Source: CBDAQR01 sp965199055 (lineage in GTDB: Bacteria > Pseudomonadota > Gammaproteobacteria > Pseudomonadales > Halieaceae). Taken from it: 64,000 nt of DNA. Under the pieces are notes generated by a model that was given only the letters and a program-made list of their open reading frames with translations, was not told where the DNA came from and made no database searches. Shown piece after piece: positions 12,328 through 22,498 of this stretch (position 1 is the first letter of the stretch; every line of letters begins with the position of its first letter). The DNA lies in the NCBI GenBank assembly GCA_965199055.1, contig CBDAQR010000004.1, positions 1,606,022 through 1,670,021 on the forward strand. Reading direction: 5' to 3'. Made by a program: the position numbers and the translations under genes.

Positions 12328-14513
12328 TTGAGCTGCAGCCCAGGGAGTCTATCGCGACGGCTGCTAGCCACCAGTTCGTTCCTCGCCATCACGGCATCGA
12401 CCAGCACATTGCCGGCCTCGACCAACAATACGTCGACGTCTTCTTCGTCTTCAGCGGGATCGGCCTCCGTCTCATCGGTAGCTGCCTCCGGGTCCTCGGC
12501 CAGCGCCAGTTCGTCTTCGCGGTCCTCAAAGTCTGTTATAGCGTCCAGACCTTTTGCTTCCCGGCGCTTGTTCTCGATCGCGAGTGATTTTGATTTCTGC
12601 TCTTCGCGAAAGGCAATACGCGCCTTTTCGTTCAATGTCAGTGAGGTCACGCTCGAGGCCGCTTCCGCCAGTTCCAGGCTATCTCGCAGATAGATGAAAT
12701 CCGGATTTTCTTCTACTCGGGCCTGGTGCACATCGGTTAGGAACGGCACCAGGGCTGGGATGTCGTGATACTTGCGATGGCGCACGGGATTGATTTGGTC
12801 CCAGTCGAGCGCATGCTCCAGTGTGCTCTCGCCGATCTCACTCTTGTCATACTGGGAGGGGAACTCAACATCAGGGATCACTCCCCGGTGCTGGGTGCTG
12901 TCACCGCTGATGCGGTAGAACTTTGATTCAGTGAGCTTGAGCTGGCCTTCCGCGAGCGGAATAAGTGTCTGCACGGTACCCTTGCCGAATGACTGGCTGC
13001 CCACGACGATACCGCGCTGATAATCCTGGATTGCGCCCGCAAAAATCTCTGAGGCGGATGCGCTGAGTCGGTTTATCAGCACTGCAAGTGGCCCGTCGTA
13101 GTAGGGTGTGCGAAGTCGTTTGCCATCACGAAACACTTTGCGCGACGAGTGACGAATCTGGACCGTGGGTCCGTATTCAATGAACAGGCCGGTGAGATCA
13201 TTCGCTTCCTGTAATGAGCCGCCGCCGTTGTTACGCAGATCAATCACAACGCCATCGACATCGGCAGCGATCAGTTCATCTAACAGGCGCTTAACGTCGC
13301 GTGTAGTGCTCTTAAAATCGGGCTCCCCACGGCGCATGCCTTCGAAATCGATATAAAAGGCGGGGATATCAATCACGCCTAATTTCAGCGTGCTATCTCC
13401 CTGTGGCACCTCGATGATCTCTTTCTTGGCGCTTTGCTCCTCAAGCTTCACCTTATTGCGAACTATGGTGATGACCTTTCGCTCATCAGGCGTTTTGGAT
13501 TTCGCCGGCAAAATCTCGAGGCGTACGGTAGAGCCCTTGGGTCCGCGTATCAGCTGTACTACCTCGTCCAGACGCCAGCCGATGACGTCTTCAAACTTAC
13601 CGTCATCGCCCTGGGCGACTGCGAGAATCTTGTCAGAGGGCTGCAACTCACCCTGCTTATCGGCAGGTCCAGCCGGCACAATCCGGGAGACCCGCGTGTA
13701 TTCGTCTTGCAGCTGCAATACCGCACCAATGCCTTCGAGGGACAAACTCATATTGATATTAAAGTTTTCGGAAGTCCGCGGTGATAGGTAGTTAGTGTGG
13801 GGGTCGTAGAGCTCCGTCAAAGAGTTCGCAAACACCTGAAACACGTCCTGGGCATTGTACTGACTCACGCGATGATGCTGATTCTTGTAGCGCTTCTCCA
13901 GGATTGGAAGAATATCGTCGTTGGCCTTGCCGGCGAGCCGCAGGCTTAGGACAGAGTTCTTTATCTGCTTGCGCCAGCGCTCGTCGGCCTCTGCTTCATT
14001 GCTTGGCCAGGGGCGCTTGTCGGACTCCAGGTCCAGTGATTCGTCGACAGTAAAATCAAGGTTTGCGACCATCTCGGGGAGATTCGCGAGCAGCTTGTCG
14101 AGTCGATAGAGGACTCGCTCGTGGTAACGGTTAAAAATGGTGAAGCCCGCCGAGAGTTCGCCGGCATGGAATTGATCATCCAGCTTAAAACGCATAGCCT
14201 CGAATTCATCGACGTCGGACTGGTAGAGGAATGAGCGAGAGGGATCCAGGCTTTTAAGGTAAGCATCGAGCAGCTCTGACGATAACTGATCATCGAGTTT
14301 GCGTTTGGAGTAATGTCTCGTTTCTAATTTTTCGACCAGATCCGTCGCAGTCTCGCCCAATTGAGGGTAGGGGTCGATGGCCGCAACGCTGGAAAGGCTG
14401 AAACCGGTGGCGGTGATTGCGAATGTCACCGCGCCGAAAACTGTTCTTATACGTGCAGTATTCACTAGTGCTCTCGTTGAATCAGGGGTCTTATGCAACC
14501 TATAGTGTACCAA
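12324..14513 (-). CDS. prc: carboxy-terminal processing protease Prc (Tsp, S41 family)
   Basis: Periplasmic serine protease that trims C-termini and degrades ssrA-tagged or envelope substrates such as lytic hydrolases. 729 residues. A signal-peptide-like helix lies at TVFGAVTFAITATGFSLSSVAA; a GTG at 14463-14465 may be the true start, giving a shorter leader. The order is an N-terminal helical domain, a PDZ domain (about 245-330; LSLEGIGAVLQLQDEYTRV), then the S41 fold with catalytic Ser in LSASASEIFAGAIQDY and Lys in GSQSFGKGTVQT. The C-terminal DUF3340-type tail is acidic. Confidence 0.95.
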   Translation of the reverse strand: MVHYRLHKTPDSTRALVNTARIRTVFGAVTFAITATGFSLSSVAAIDPYPQLGETATDLVEKLETRHYSKRKLDDQLSSELLDAYLKSLDPSRSFLYQSDVDEFEAMRFKLDDQFHAGELSAGFTIFNRYHERVLYRLDKLLANLPEMVANLDFTVDESLDLESDKRPWPSNEAEADERWRKQIKNSVLSLRLAGKANDDILPILEKRYKNQHHRVSQYNAQDVFQVFANSLTELYDPHTNYLSPRTSENFNINMSLSLEGIGAVLQLQDEYTRVSRIVPAGPADKQGELQPSDKILAVAQGDDGKFEDVIGWRLDEVVQLIRGPKGSTVRLEILPAKSKTPDERKVITIVRNKVKLEEQSAKKEIIEVPQGDSTLKLGVIDIPAFYIDFEGMRRGEPDFKSTTRDVKRLLDELIAADVDGVVIDLRNNGGGSLQEANDLTGLFIEYGPTVQIRHSSRKVFRDGKRLRTPYYDGPLAVLINRLSASASEIFAGAIQDYQRGIVVGSQSFGKGTVQTLIPLAEGQLKLTESKFYRISGDSTQHRGVIPDVEFPSQYDKSEIGESTLEHALDWDQINPVRHRKYHDIPALVPFLTDVHQARVEENPDFIYLRDSLELAEAASSVTSLTLNEKARIAFREEQKSKSLAIENKRREAKGLDAITDFEDREDELALAEDPEAATDETEADPAEDEEDVDVLLVEAGNVLVDAVMARNELVASSRRDRLPGLQLN

Positions 14514-14594
14514 GAGTATCGCGATAATGATCGCCAGTTTTAGAGCTGCCCAGCGTATGAAAGTTCAAGAAAGTTCTACAGGAGTACGTCCGTA

Positions 14595-15050
14595 ATGGCC
14601 CTTTTTGACCTATTGGTCGGCCCTCAGGGCCTGGCACTGGACCGTTATCTAGTGCGCTACACAGGTCATTCATTGATCAATCGCGTGTTTGCCCAGCAGT
14701 CTGGTATCACCCCGCAGCCTCCGCTGCTGCTGAGGTCCAGGGGTCGCAAGACTGGTCTCTGGCGCGATGCAGTACTGCCCTGGTTTCGTCACGGCAGTGG
14801 CAGGGTCGTCGTCGGCTCTGCTGGTGGCGCGCCTACGGATCCCCAGTGGGTGGGAAATTTACGAGGGGAGCCGCAGGCCGAGATATTTGTGGATCGGGGT
14901 TTGCAGTTTGTGCAGGCCAGATTTCTCGAGGGAGCGGAGTATAGCCAGGTTTGGCAGCGCATTACCGCAGAAGTACCCGAGTACGAGGTCTATCAGCGTC
15001 GCTGCAGCGGCGAACGTCGTATTCCATTGGTTTACCTGGAGACGGTTTAG
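14595..15050 (+). CDS. DUF385/deazaflavin-type nitroreductase family protein
   Basis: 151-residue split-beta-barrel flavin/F420-type protein of the DDN/DUF385 family. Indicative stretches are PLLLRSRGRKTGLWRDAVLPW, VVVGSAGGAPTDPQWVGNLRGEP and ARFLEGAEYSQVWQRITAEVPEYEVYQRR. Substrate and cofactor cannot be read from the sequence. It ends 2 bp before the ChaC-like gene, suggesting one transcript. Confidence 0.75.
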   Translation: MALFDLLVGPQGLALDRYLVRYTGHSLINRVFAQQSGITPQPPLLLRSRGRKTGLWRDAVLPWFRHGSGRVVVGSAGGAPTDPQWVGNLRGEPQAEIFVDRGLQFVQARFLEGAEYSQVWQRITAEVPEYEVYQRRCSGERRIPLVYLETV

Positions 15051-15052
15051 CG

Positions 15053-15565
15053 ATGGACCACTGGGTATTCGGATACGGCTCCCTGATTTACAAAGTTGAT
15101 TTTAGCTATATCGAGCGACTTGAAGGTGCCATCTACGGCTGGACCAGGCGCTTCTGGCAGGGCTCTCACGATCACCGGGGCACGCCAGATGCACCGGGTC
15201 GCGTGGTAACACTCGTCCCGCTCGAGGGCGCTCGCTGCCAGGGCATGGCGTATCGCATTCGAGAGGATGTCTTTGCGCACTTGGACCACAGAGAGAAAAA
15301 CGGTTATCAGCGCATTGACACGGAACTGCACCTCAGCGATGGCCGTGCGGTGGAGGCAACCGTTTATATTGCTGACGAGAGCAATCACGCTTTTCTGGGT
15401 CCAGCGCCTACCACCGAAATAGCCCGACACATTCACCATAGTCATGGTCCCAGCGGGGCCAATCGAGACTATTTGTTGATGCTGGCGGAGTCGTTGCGTG
15501 AACTCGACGCGGATGATCCGCATGTGTTTGAGTTGGAGCGCTTGTTACTTGAGTGCTCCGGTTGA
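15053..15565 (+). CDS. gamma-glutamylcyclotransferase (ChaC-like)
   Basis: 170-residue GGCT-fold enzyme expected to cleave glutathione to 5-oxoproline and Cys-Gly. It starts MDHWVFGYGSLIYKVDF; the YGSL loop binds the gamma-glutamyl group. The catalytic Glu sits in LDHREKNGYQR. An open frame upstream (to 14951) covers the previous gene in another phase and was not used. Possible alternatives within the family are other gamma-glutamyl substrates. Confidence 0.85.
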   Translation: MDHWVFGYGSLIYKVDFSYIERLEGAIYGWTRRFWQGSHDHRGTPDAPGRVVTLVPLEGARCQGMAYRIREDVFAHLDHREKNGYQRIDTELHLSDGRAVEATVYIADESNHAFLGPAPTTEIARHIHHSHGPSGANRDYLLMLAESLRELDADDPHVFELERLLLECSG

Positions 15566-16450
15566 TCAGAGTACGGGGAGATCGCCTTCGCGGCTGTCGG
15601 GATCAAAGTCATACACCCCTAGCGCGAAACCCTCGGGTATGTTCTCTCTGACATCCTGAATGACACGATACAGGTTGCCATGGGAGCTCCCCATGAGCGC
15701 GTCGGTAATCATGCTGTCTTCGTCGCAATCAGCCGCCGCCCGCAGTAGACGCTCGAAGGTGTGCTCAAAATTTTCAGAGTGGCGGGTGCGAATCGGTGTG
15801 CCGAAGATCAGCTTATAGCGATACTGCAGCGTACTCACCGCCGATAGTCGGAGCAACTCGCGCGAGAATACCTCGGGGTCCTCGCGCCCCACACTCATCC
15901 AGAGTTCGGCCATGCGCTCGGGTGGTACCTCCTGCTCATTGCCCTCAGCCATCTGGCTCGACAAATAGAGCAAACCAACAACGGTGCCCAATTGGGTTCT
16001 GACAAGCTCTGCTAACTTCAGGAACGACTCTCGCCGCTGATGCAATTCACTGCGAGCAATCGCCTCTGATTGCAAGACTGCCTGCTCAGCGGATTTCTGA
16101 ATTTCCACAAACTGCATCTTCATCGCGTCAGTGTTTTGCCGCAGTTCTTTCTTTTGAAGGAAGTAGCCGATCACCAGCCACAAAAACGCCAAGGGTGCGA
16201 ATGCACCTTCCAGAAAGCTGCCCATGCGCTCGACAGACAGTGTAACGAAGGCTGGCCAGCTAACTTCGCTGTTGATGTAGAAGGCCATCAGTATGAGATA
16301 GATAAAGGTAAGGCTGAGTCCGAACAGAACCCGCCAATCTTGATCGTATGGCGACTTATAACCCGGCGGACCGATCTTCGGGACGCCCCCTTTAGTCATG
16401 ACAACGTTGGGCGCATCATCTTGCTGTGCTGGTGTCGTCTCGTCGTTCAT
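15566..16450 (-). CDS. hypothetical membrane protein with coiled coil
   Basis: 294 residues, not recognised as a named family. A proline-rich polar N-terminus (about 35 residues) precedes two membrane segments (about 43-62 and 83-100; LFGLSLTFIYLILMAFYI and GAFAPLAFLWLVIGYFL). A charged helical region likely to form a coiled coil follows (about 103-145, KKELRQNTDAMKMQFVEIQK). The C-terminal domain is soluble. It converges with the ChaC-like gene and is divergent from the alkylsulfatase gene. Confidence 0.65.
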   Translation of the reverse strand: MNDETTPAQQDDAPNVVMTKGGVPKIGPPGYKSPYDQDWRVLFGLSLTFIYLILMAFYINSEVSWPAFVTLSVERMGSFLEGAFAPLAFLWLVIGYFLQKKELRQNTDAMKMQFVEIQKSAEQAVLQSEAIARSELHQRRESFLKLAELVRTQLGTVVGLLYLSSQMAEGNEQEVPPERMAELWMSVGREDPEVFSRELLRLSAVSTLQYRYKLIFGTPIRTRHSENFEHTFERLLRAAADCDEDSMITDALMGSSHGNLYRVIQDVRENIPEGFALGVYDFDPDSREGDLPVL

Positions 16451-16502
16451 TGTCCGCTAGACTTCGTGCTCTTTCCAAGAGTGTATCAAGGCGCTGGCAG
16501 GC

Positions 16503-18513
16503 ATGCATAAATCATCTGGCATAAGTTTAGTCCTTTTCCTTCTTTTAATCGTGGGGCTTGGCAGCGGCTGTGAGGCCCCGCCAGAAGTGCCGGGCCTGGG
16601 GGAGCTCGATGCATCGACAAAGCCCGCGAGCCGTTACACTCGTGACGCAAACGCGGCGCTGCTGTCTGCTTTGCCATTTGATGATCGCGGCGATTTTGAC
16701 GATGCCACCCGTGGTTACATCGCCAGCGTCGATGGCGCTGTTGCGCGCGGCAAGGAAGGTGGGCTTATCTACGGCCTGGAAGACATGGCCTTCCTAGAGG
16801 GTGACGCTCCCGATACCGTGAATCCAAGCCTGTGGCGCCAGGCGCAACTAAACGCTTTGTTGCACGGCTTGTTTGAGGTGGAGGAGGGCATCTACCAACT
16901 GCGCTCGATGGATCTCGCCAACATGACCTTGATCGAGGGAGACAGCGGTTGGATCGTGGTGGACCCTCTGACCTCCAGTGAAACTGCAGCCAATGCACTA
17001 GCACTGGCTAACCGCGAGCTGGGTGAAAGACCGGTGCGTGCGGTTATCTTTACTCACAGTCATATCGATCATTTTGGCGGCGTTAGCGGCATTGTCGACG
17101 CCGAGCAGGTTCGCAGTGGTGAGGTCAAATTGATCGCACCGGTAGGGTTCGAAGCAGAGGCATTCAGCGAGAATCTGCGAGCCGGCAATGTCATGCAAAG
17201 ACGTGCTGCCTATCAGTTTGGTTCCCTGCTAGGAAACTCCGCTACGGGGTTCGTGTCTACAGGGCTGGGTAACAAGGTCGCGCGGGGCGCGGGGCACGGT
17301 GCAACCGATTCCGCCCAATCTCATCATCCCTCCTGCCGGCAAAGACCTTGTGATCGATGGCATTGAGTTTGAGTTTATGGATGCACCGGGAGCAGAAGCT
17401 CCCACCGAACTGATCTTCTTCCTGCCCCGTTGGAATGCGCTGTGTATGGCGGAGATCACTACCCGCACCATGCACAACATTTACACCCTGCGCGGCGCCA
17501 AGACGCGCGATGCCAACCTTTGGGCCAGCCACATTCAGACCGCGATCGATCGCTGGGGCAAGCGCGCGGACGTGGTGTTTGCCAGCCACCACTGGCCTAC
17601 CTGGGGTAGGCAGCCCGCACTGGCTTACCTGGAAGCACAGCGGGATCTCTATAAGTATGTGCATGATCAGACGCTGCGATTAGCAAACCACGGTTACACC
17701 ATGGCGGAGATCGCGGAGCAACTCGAGTTGCCGCCGGCCCTGGCCAAACGCTTCGCTAACCGGGGTTATTACGGGACAGTGAGTCATGGTTCGAAGGCGG
17801 TCTATAACTTCTACCTGGGCTGGTTCGACGGTAATCCGTCTAATTTAGAACCATTGCCTGGGTCTGAGTCCGCCCAACACTACCTGCGTTATATGGGCGG
17901 TAGCGATGCGATTTTGCAACGCGCGGCGCAGGACTTTGCCCGCGGCGAGTATCGCTGGGTCGCAGAGGTGCTCAATAAACTGGTGTTTGCCGAGCCTGAT
18001 AATCGCACTGCGCGCTACCTGCTGGCGGACAGCTATGAGCAGTTGGGCTACCAGGCCGAGTCGGGTATCTGGCGCAACTTTTACCTGTCAGGTGCCCACG
18101 AGCTGCGGCATGGCATTGTCGAACAAGCCGATATATTAGCGGGTAATGCAGCTTTGGTAGCCGGTATTTCCTTGCGCGAGTTGGTCGACGCTATGTCGGT
18201 GCGTCTCGATGGTGACGCGGCAGCGGAGGCTGATATCACGCTGAATATTGATCTCACTGATGACGATAATGACTGGGTATTCCAGGTTCGCAATGGCGTG
18301 TTGCACGGTTTTGAAGCACGCAAAGACGCCGAGCCGGACGCGAGCCTGCGTATCAGTGAGCTGGACCTTAAGTTGATGTTGACCGGTGTGGTTGGCGCGC
18401 CTGCGCTGCTAGCGGATGATCGGCTGTCACTCGATGGTAATCCACTGACGCTAATTCGCTTCGCCGGCTTGTTTGAGCAGTTCGATCCCAATTTCAATAT
18501 CGTGACCCCATAA
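16503..18513 (+). pseudogene. alkyl sulfatase (SdsA/BDS1-type) lipoprotein gene with a 7-bp duplication frameshift
   Basis: Metallo-beta-lactamase-fold linear alkyl sulfatase. A lipoprotein signal (VGLGSGC lipobox) starts the N-terminus. The zinc motif THSHIDHFGG is near residue 184, and a dimerisation region and an SCP2-like C-terminal domain follow. The frame is broken near 17,282-17,295, where GCGGGGC occurs twice in tandem. Removing one copy joins the frames as TGLGNKVARGTVQPIPP, which fits the family, and restores a 667-residue protein. As written, only a 287-residue N-terminal fragment is translated from 16503, and a 404-residue C-terminal frame is open from 17299. This is either a real recent mutation, a phase-variable repeat, or a sequencing error. 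Confidence 0.85.
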
Positions 18514-18540
18514 AACCCCATGGAAGGGGTGGCTTTTATT
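18512..18540 (+). terminator. possible intrinsic terminator after the alkylsulfatase gene
   Basis: ACCCC (18515-18519) pairs with GGGGT (18526-18530), followed by GGCTTTTATT. A weak stem with a short T-rich tail directly behind the stop codon at 18513. Confidence 0.4.
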
Positions 18541-18721
18541 GCTCGATTGCGTTAAAACGGAGGAGACGCTAGGGGTTCGTGGTACAAGTACAAGAATTTC
18601 ATGGGTTTTTAGTCGTTATTTGAAGCAGTTGTTTGTGTACTTATAGAGAAAAAGAATAACAAACGGCGGCTCGTGAAATCGCTCGCCGGAGCCCCTCCGC
18701 TGCAAATGTGGAGGCACCCCT

Positions 18722-19603
18722 ATGGGAGCATCAGTAGGCGCGATTCGAGAGCAGGTAGCTGACTATGTCGAGCTAACCAAGCCCCGTATTGCCCTCGTTG
18801 TTCTGGTAACCACCTTCGCGGGCATGTGGCTCGCTGGCGGCAATACACTCAGTATCTCTCTCGTTCTGGCAACCCTGCTGGGCACCTGGCTAGCGTCGGC
18901 ATCGGCCGGCGTCCTCAATAATTATATCGATCGAGATATCGATCAACTCATGAGCCGTACAGCCCATCGTGCGACTGCGGCGGGAAGGGTTGCTCCGCAG
19001 CAGGTTCTTTACTTTGGGCTAGCCTTGGCTGGCGCCTCATTTTTGGTGCTGGCGAGCACCAGCAATTTGTTTGCCGCGTCACTGGCGATGGGCACTATCT
19101 ATTTTTATGTGGTGATCTACACCATGTGGCTCAAACGGCATTCAGATCTGTGTACCGAGATCGGCGGGGTAGCCGGCGCATTACCCCCGATCATTGGCTG
19201 GGCCGCCGTGACCGGCACAATTGGTGCGCCGGCGCTGTTACTGTTCCTGATTATGTTTATCTGGCAGCCACCGCATTTTTGGGTGCTGGCCATGCTGCGT
19301 GAGGACGAATACCGCAAAGCAGGGATCCCGATGCTACCGGTGACGGCGGGTCCGGTTATCACCAAAGCCAAAATCCTGCTCTACACGGCCGCGCTGGTTC
19401 CCTGCACGATGACTCTGTTTTATGTCGGCGCCGTTGGTACGACCTATCTCGCCATTGGTGTCACCGCCAGTCTGGTTTATCTCGCCTGGACGGTGGACTT
19501 TGTCAGGCGTCCCCTGGAGCGCAAACACGCAATCAATCTGTTCTTGTTCTCGATTGCCTGGTTGCTGATTGTATTTACGGCAGTATTTATCGATAGCCAC
19601 TAG
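18722..19603 (+). CDS. cyoE: protoheme IX farnesyltransferase (heme O synthase)
   Basis: UbiA-family polytopic membrane enzyme that farnesylates heme b to heme O for the oxidase encoded just downstream. 293 residues with about nine hydrophobic helices. Prenyl-diphosphate-binding motifs are NNYIDRDIDQLMSRT (first Asp-rich) and the second in YTMWLKRHSDLCTEIGG. The conserved family stretch WQPPHFWVLAMLREDEYRKAGIPMLP is also present. It precedes the subunit II gene by 17 bp. The name ctaB would also apply. Confidence 0.95.
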   Translation: MGASVGAIREQVADYVELTKPRIALVVLVTTFAGMWLAGGNTLSISLVLATLLGTWLASASAGVLNNYIDRDIDQLMSRTAHRATAAGRVAPQQVLYFGLALAGASFLVLASTSNLFAASLAMGTIYFYVVIYTMWLKRHSDLCTEIGGVAGALPPIIGWAAVTGTIGAPALLLFLIMFIWQPPHFWVLAMLREDEYRKAGIPMLPVTAGPVITKAKILLYTAALVPCTMTLFYVGAVGTTYLAIGVTASLVYLAWTVDFVRRPLERKHAINLFLFSIAWLLIVFTAVFIDSH

Positions 19604-19620
19604 CGAAAAAGGATAACAAC

Positions 19621-20715
19621 ATGGCGCTCGCGATAGTCTTGATAGTAATGGTGGTTGGCTCGGTCATCTTCCATTTCTGGAGCCCCTGGTGGTTTACGCC
19701 GCTGGCCTCGAACTGGGGGGCGATGGACGGCATCATCATGATCACCTTCTGGGTGACAGGCTTTGTGTTCGTCGCGGTCAACCTTTTCATCGCCTATTGC
19801 GTCATTAAGTTTCGCTACTCGCCCGACCGCAAGGCGGCTTACGAGCCAGAGAACCACAAGCTGGAGAGTACCCTGACCTGGCTCACCGCGCTGGGCGTAT
19901 TTGCGATGCTGGCACCGGGGCTAATTGTCTACAACCAATTCATCCAGGTTCCCAAGGACGCTGTTATTTTCGAAGCGGTGGGCCACCAGTGGCAATGGTC
20001 CTATCGACTACCGGGGAATGACGGTGCGCTTGGCAAAGCTGACAATCGCCACATCACCTTCGATAACCCTTTAGGTGTCGATCCCGATGATCCCTGGGGT
20101 CAGGACGACATTATCGTGATTGGTGAGCCGGCCCACATCCAGGTCGATCAACCCATCAAGTTCAACCTGCGCTCTAAGGATGTATTACACAATCTTTACG
20201 TACCGCAATGGCGCGCGAAGATGGATGTTGTTCCTGGGCTGGTCAGCTACTTCTGGATGACACCCACTGAAACGGGCCCTTTCGAAGTCCTCTGCGCTGA
20301 ACTGTGTGGGGTGGGGCATTGGAATATGCGATCGATGATCGTGGTGGACACGGAGTCGGATTACAAGCAGTGGCTGCGTACTCAGAAAACCTTTGCGGAA
20401 ACCCAGGGCGGTGAGGCACCGGGTGGTGACCCCGCGGAACGTGGCGAACAGTTGTCACAGCAGCATGGCTGTCTGGCCTGCCACAGCCTCGACGGATCGA
20501 GAGGCGTTGGGCCGACCTGGAAAGGCATGTATGGCAGTACCGAAACCCTGACAGACGGCACCACAGTCACCGTTGACGATGCCTATCTGAAGGAATCGAT
20601 TACCGATCCGAATGCGAAATTGGTAGAGGGTTACCCGCCGGTTATGGCGGCGTATCCGATGAAAGAGAGCGATCTGGATGCACTGATCGCCTACTTCATG
20701 ACACTGGCTGAATAA
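19621..20715 (+). CDS. coxB: cytochrome c oxidase subunit II with fused cytochrome c domain
   Basis: Electron-entry subunit of a heme-copper oxidase. 364 residues. Two N-terminal membrane helices carry the complex; the periplasmic cupredoxin domain has the CuA site (Cys225, Cys229, His233, Met236 in CAELCGVGHWNM). A C-terminal monoheme cytochrome c domain has CLACH at 284-288 and a distal Met in PPVMAAYPM. The fusion marks it as caa3-type, taking electrons through its own heme c. The first gene of the structural operon, 13 bp ahead of coxA. Confidence 0.95.
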   Translation: MALAIVLIVMVVGSVIFHFWSPWWFTPLASNWGAMDGIIMITFWVTGFVFVAVNLFIAYCVIKFRYSPDRKAAYEPENHKLESTLTWLTALGVFAMLAPGLIVYNQFIQVPKDAVIFEAVGHQWQWSYRLPGNDGALGKADNRHITFDNPLGVDPDDPWGQDDIIVIGEPAHIQVDQPIKFNLRSKDVLHNLYVPQWRAKMDVVPGLVSYFWMTPTETGPFEVLCAELCGVGHWNMRSMIVVDTESDYKQWLRTQKTFAETQGGEAPGGDPAERGEQLSQQHGCLACHSLDGSRGVGPTWKGMYGSTETLTDGTTVTVDDAYLKESITDPNAKLVEGYPPVMAAYPMKESDLDALIAYFMTLAE

Positions 20716-20728
20716 GAGGGGAAGAGAT

Positions 20729-22498
20729 ATGGCCTACGCAGATATGGACACCGGCCACCACGAAGGGTCGGAAAAGTTCATCTGGAAATACGTATTCAGC
20801 CAGGACCACAAAGTTATCGCGGTACAGTACGGTTGCACCGCCATTGCGGTCGGTCTGCTAGCGCTGGTGCTTTCATGGCTGATGCGCATGCAGATCGGCT
20901 TCCCTGGGAGTCTCGAGTTCATCGACCCCAGCGCGTACTACCAGTATGTGACCATGCACGGGATGATCATGGTGATCTACCTGCTCACTGCTTTTTTCCT
21001 GGGCGGGTTTGGGAACTACCTGATTCCGTTGATGTGCGGTGCACGGGACATGGTGTTCCCATTTATGAACATGCTTAGTTACTGGTTCTATCTGGTGTCC
21101 GTTATCATCTTGTGCGCCAGCTATTTTGTCCCAGGCGGACCAACGGGCGCTGGATGGACACTGTATCCACCCCAGGCGATTTTGCAGGGCACCCCGGGTG
21201 CGGACTGGGGCATTATCCTGATGCTGGCGTCGCTGGCTGTGTTCATCATCGCGTTCACCATGGGCGGCCTCAACTACATCACCACGGTGTTACAGGCGCG
21301 CTGTAAGGGCATGACTCTGATGCGCATGCCACTGACCATCTGGTCGATATTCACCGCGACCATCCTCGGCTTACTGGCATTTCCCGCATTGTTTGTCAGT
21401 GCTGTGATGTTGCTTTTCGATCGCCTGCTCGGTACCAGCTTTTTCATGCCCTATATCGTCCATATGGGGCAGGCTATGGAAACGGGCGGCGGCAGCCCGG
21501 TATTGTTCCAGCACTTGTTCTGGTTCTTCGGCCACCCAGAGGTCTATATCGTTGCGCTGCCGGCCTTTGGCCTGGTATCGGATATCCTCAGCACCCATGC
21601 CCGCAAGAATATTTTTGGCTATCGGATGATGGTCTGGGCGATTCTCGCGATTGGCGGCATTAGTTTCATCGTGTGGGCACACCATATGTACATCAGCGGG
21701 ATGAACCTCTATCTCGGCTTTTTCTTCGCCACCACAACGTTGATCATCGCTATACCCACGGCAATTAAAGTCTATAACTGGACTCTGACGCTGTGGCACG
21801 GAAACATTCACCTCAATACACCCATGCTGTTCGCCATTGGCTTTATCAGTACTTTCCTCATCGGGGGGCTAACAGGATTGTTCCTGGGCAATGTCGCCGT
21901 GGATATTCCGCTCTCCGATACTTACTTTGTGATTGCGCATTTCCACATGGTGATGGCGATTGCACCGGTAATGGTGGTCTTTGCCGCCATCTACCACTGG
22001 TACCCAAAAATGAGTGGCCGAATGTATAACGAGGCCCTGGGTAAATTTCATTTCTGGGTGACGTTCCTGGGCACCTATCTGATCTACTTCCCGATGCATT
22101 ACCTCGGTTTTGAAGGTATGCCTCGGCGCTACTACGCCTACGAGGGTTACGATTTCATTTCGGAGTCAGCGCACAGCCTGAATGAGTACATCACGGTGGT
22201 GGCGATTATCGTCGGCGTACTGCAGTTCGTATTTATTTGGAATATGGCGTGGAGTCTGAAGGCGGGGGAGAAGGCGCCGGGCAATCCCTGGAAGGCCACC
22301 ACCCTCGAATGGCAGACGCCGGATACGCCGCCCTGTCACGGCAATTGGCGCGATGATCTGCCGGTGGTCTACCGTTGGGCATATGACTACAGCGTGCCCG
22401 GCGCGGATGATGACTTTATCCCTCAGAATCAACCCGTAGGTGCACATGAACCCTCCGGGGGAGGGCGTAGCGACGATGCGGAGGCCGTGCCAGCATGA
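20729..22498 (+). CDS. coxA: cytochrome c oxidase subunit I
   Basis: Catalytic subunit holding heme a and the heme a3–CuB centre. 589 residues, about 12 membrane helices. The low-spin heme ligand is in YVTMHGMIMVIYLLTAFF. The CuB His–Tyr cross-link is in WFFGHPEVYIVALPAFG, further CuB ligands are in WAHHMYISGM, and the heme ligands are in VIAHFHMVMAIAPVMVV. A polar C-terminal extension follows the last helix. The stop overlaps the next start by 4 bp (ATGA). Confidence 0.97.
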   Translation: MAYADMDTGHHEGSEKFIWKYVFSQDHKVIAVQYGCTAIAVGLLALVLSWLMRMQIGFPGSLEFIDPSAYYQYVTMHGMIMVIYLLTAFFLGGFGNYLIPLMCGARDMVFPFMNMLSYWFYLVSVIILCASYFVPGGPTGAGWTLYPPQAILQGTPGADWGIILMLASLAVFIIAFTMGGLNYITTVLQARCKGMTLMRMPLTIWSIFTATILGLLAFPALFVSAVMLLFDRLLGTSFFMPYIVHMGQAMETGGGSPVLFQHLFWFFGHPEVYIVALPAFGLVSDILSTHARKNIFGYRMMVWAILAIGGISFIVWAHHMYISGMNLYLGFFFATTTLIIAIPTAIKVYNWTLTLWHGNIHLNTPMLFAIGFISTFLIGGLTGLFLGNVAVDIPLSDTYFVIAHFHMVMAIAPVMVVFAAIYHWYPKMSGRMYNEALGKFHFWVTFLGTYLIYFPMHYLGFEGMPRRYYAYEGYDFISESAHSLNEYITVVAIIVGVLQFVFIWNMAWSLKAGEKAPGNPWKATTLEWQTPDTPPCHGNWRDDLPVVYRWAYDYSVPGADDDFIPQNQPVGAHEPSGGGRSDDAEAVPA

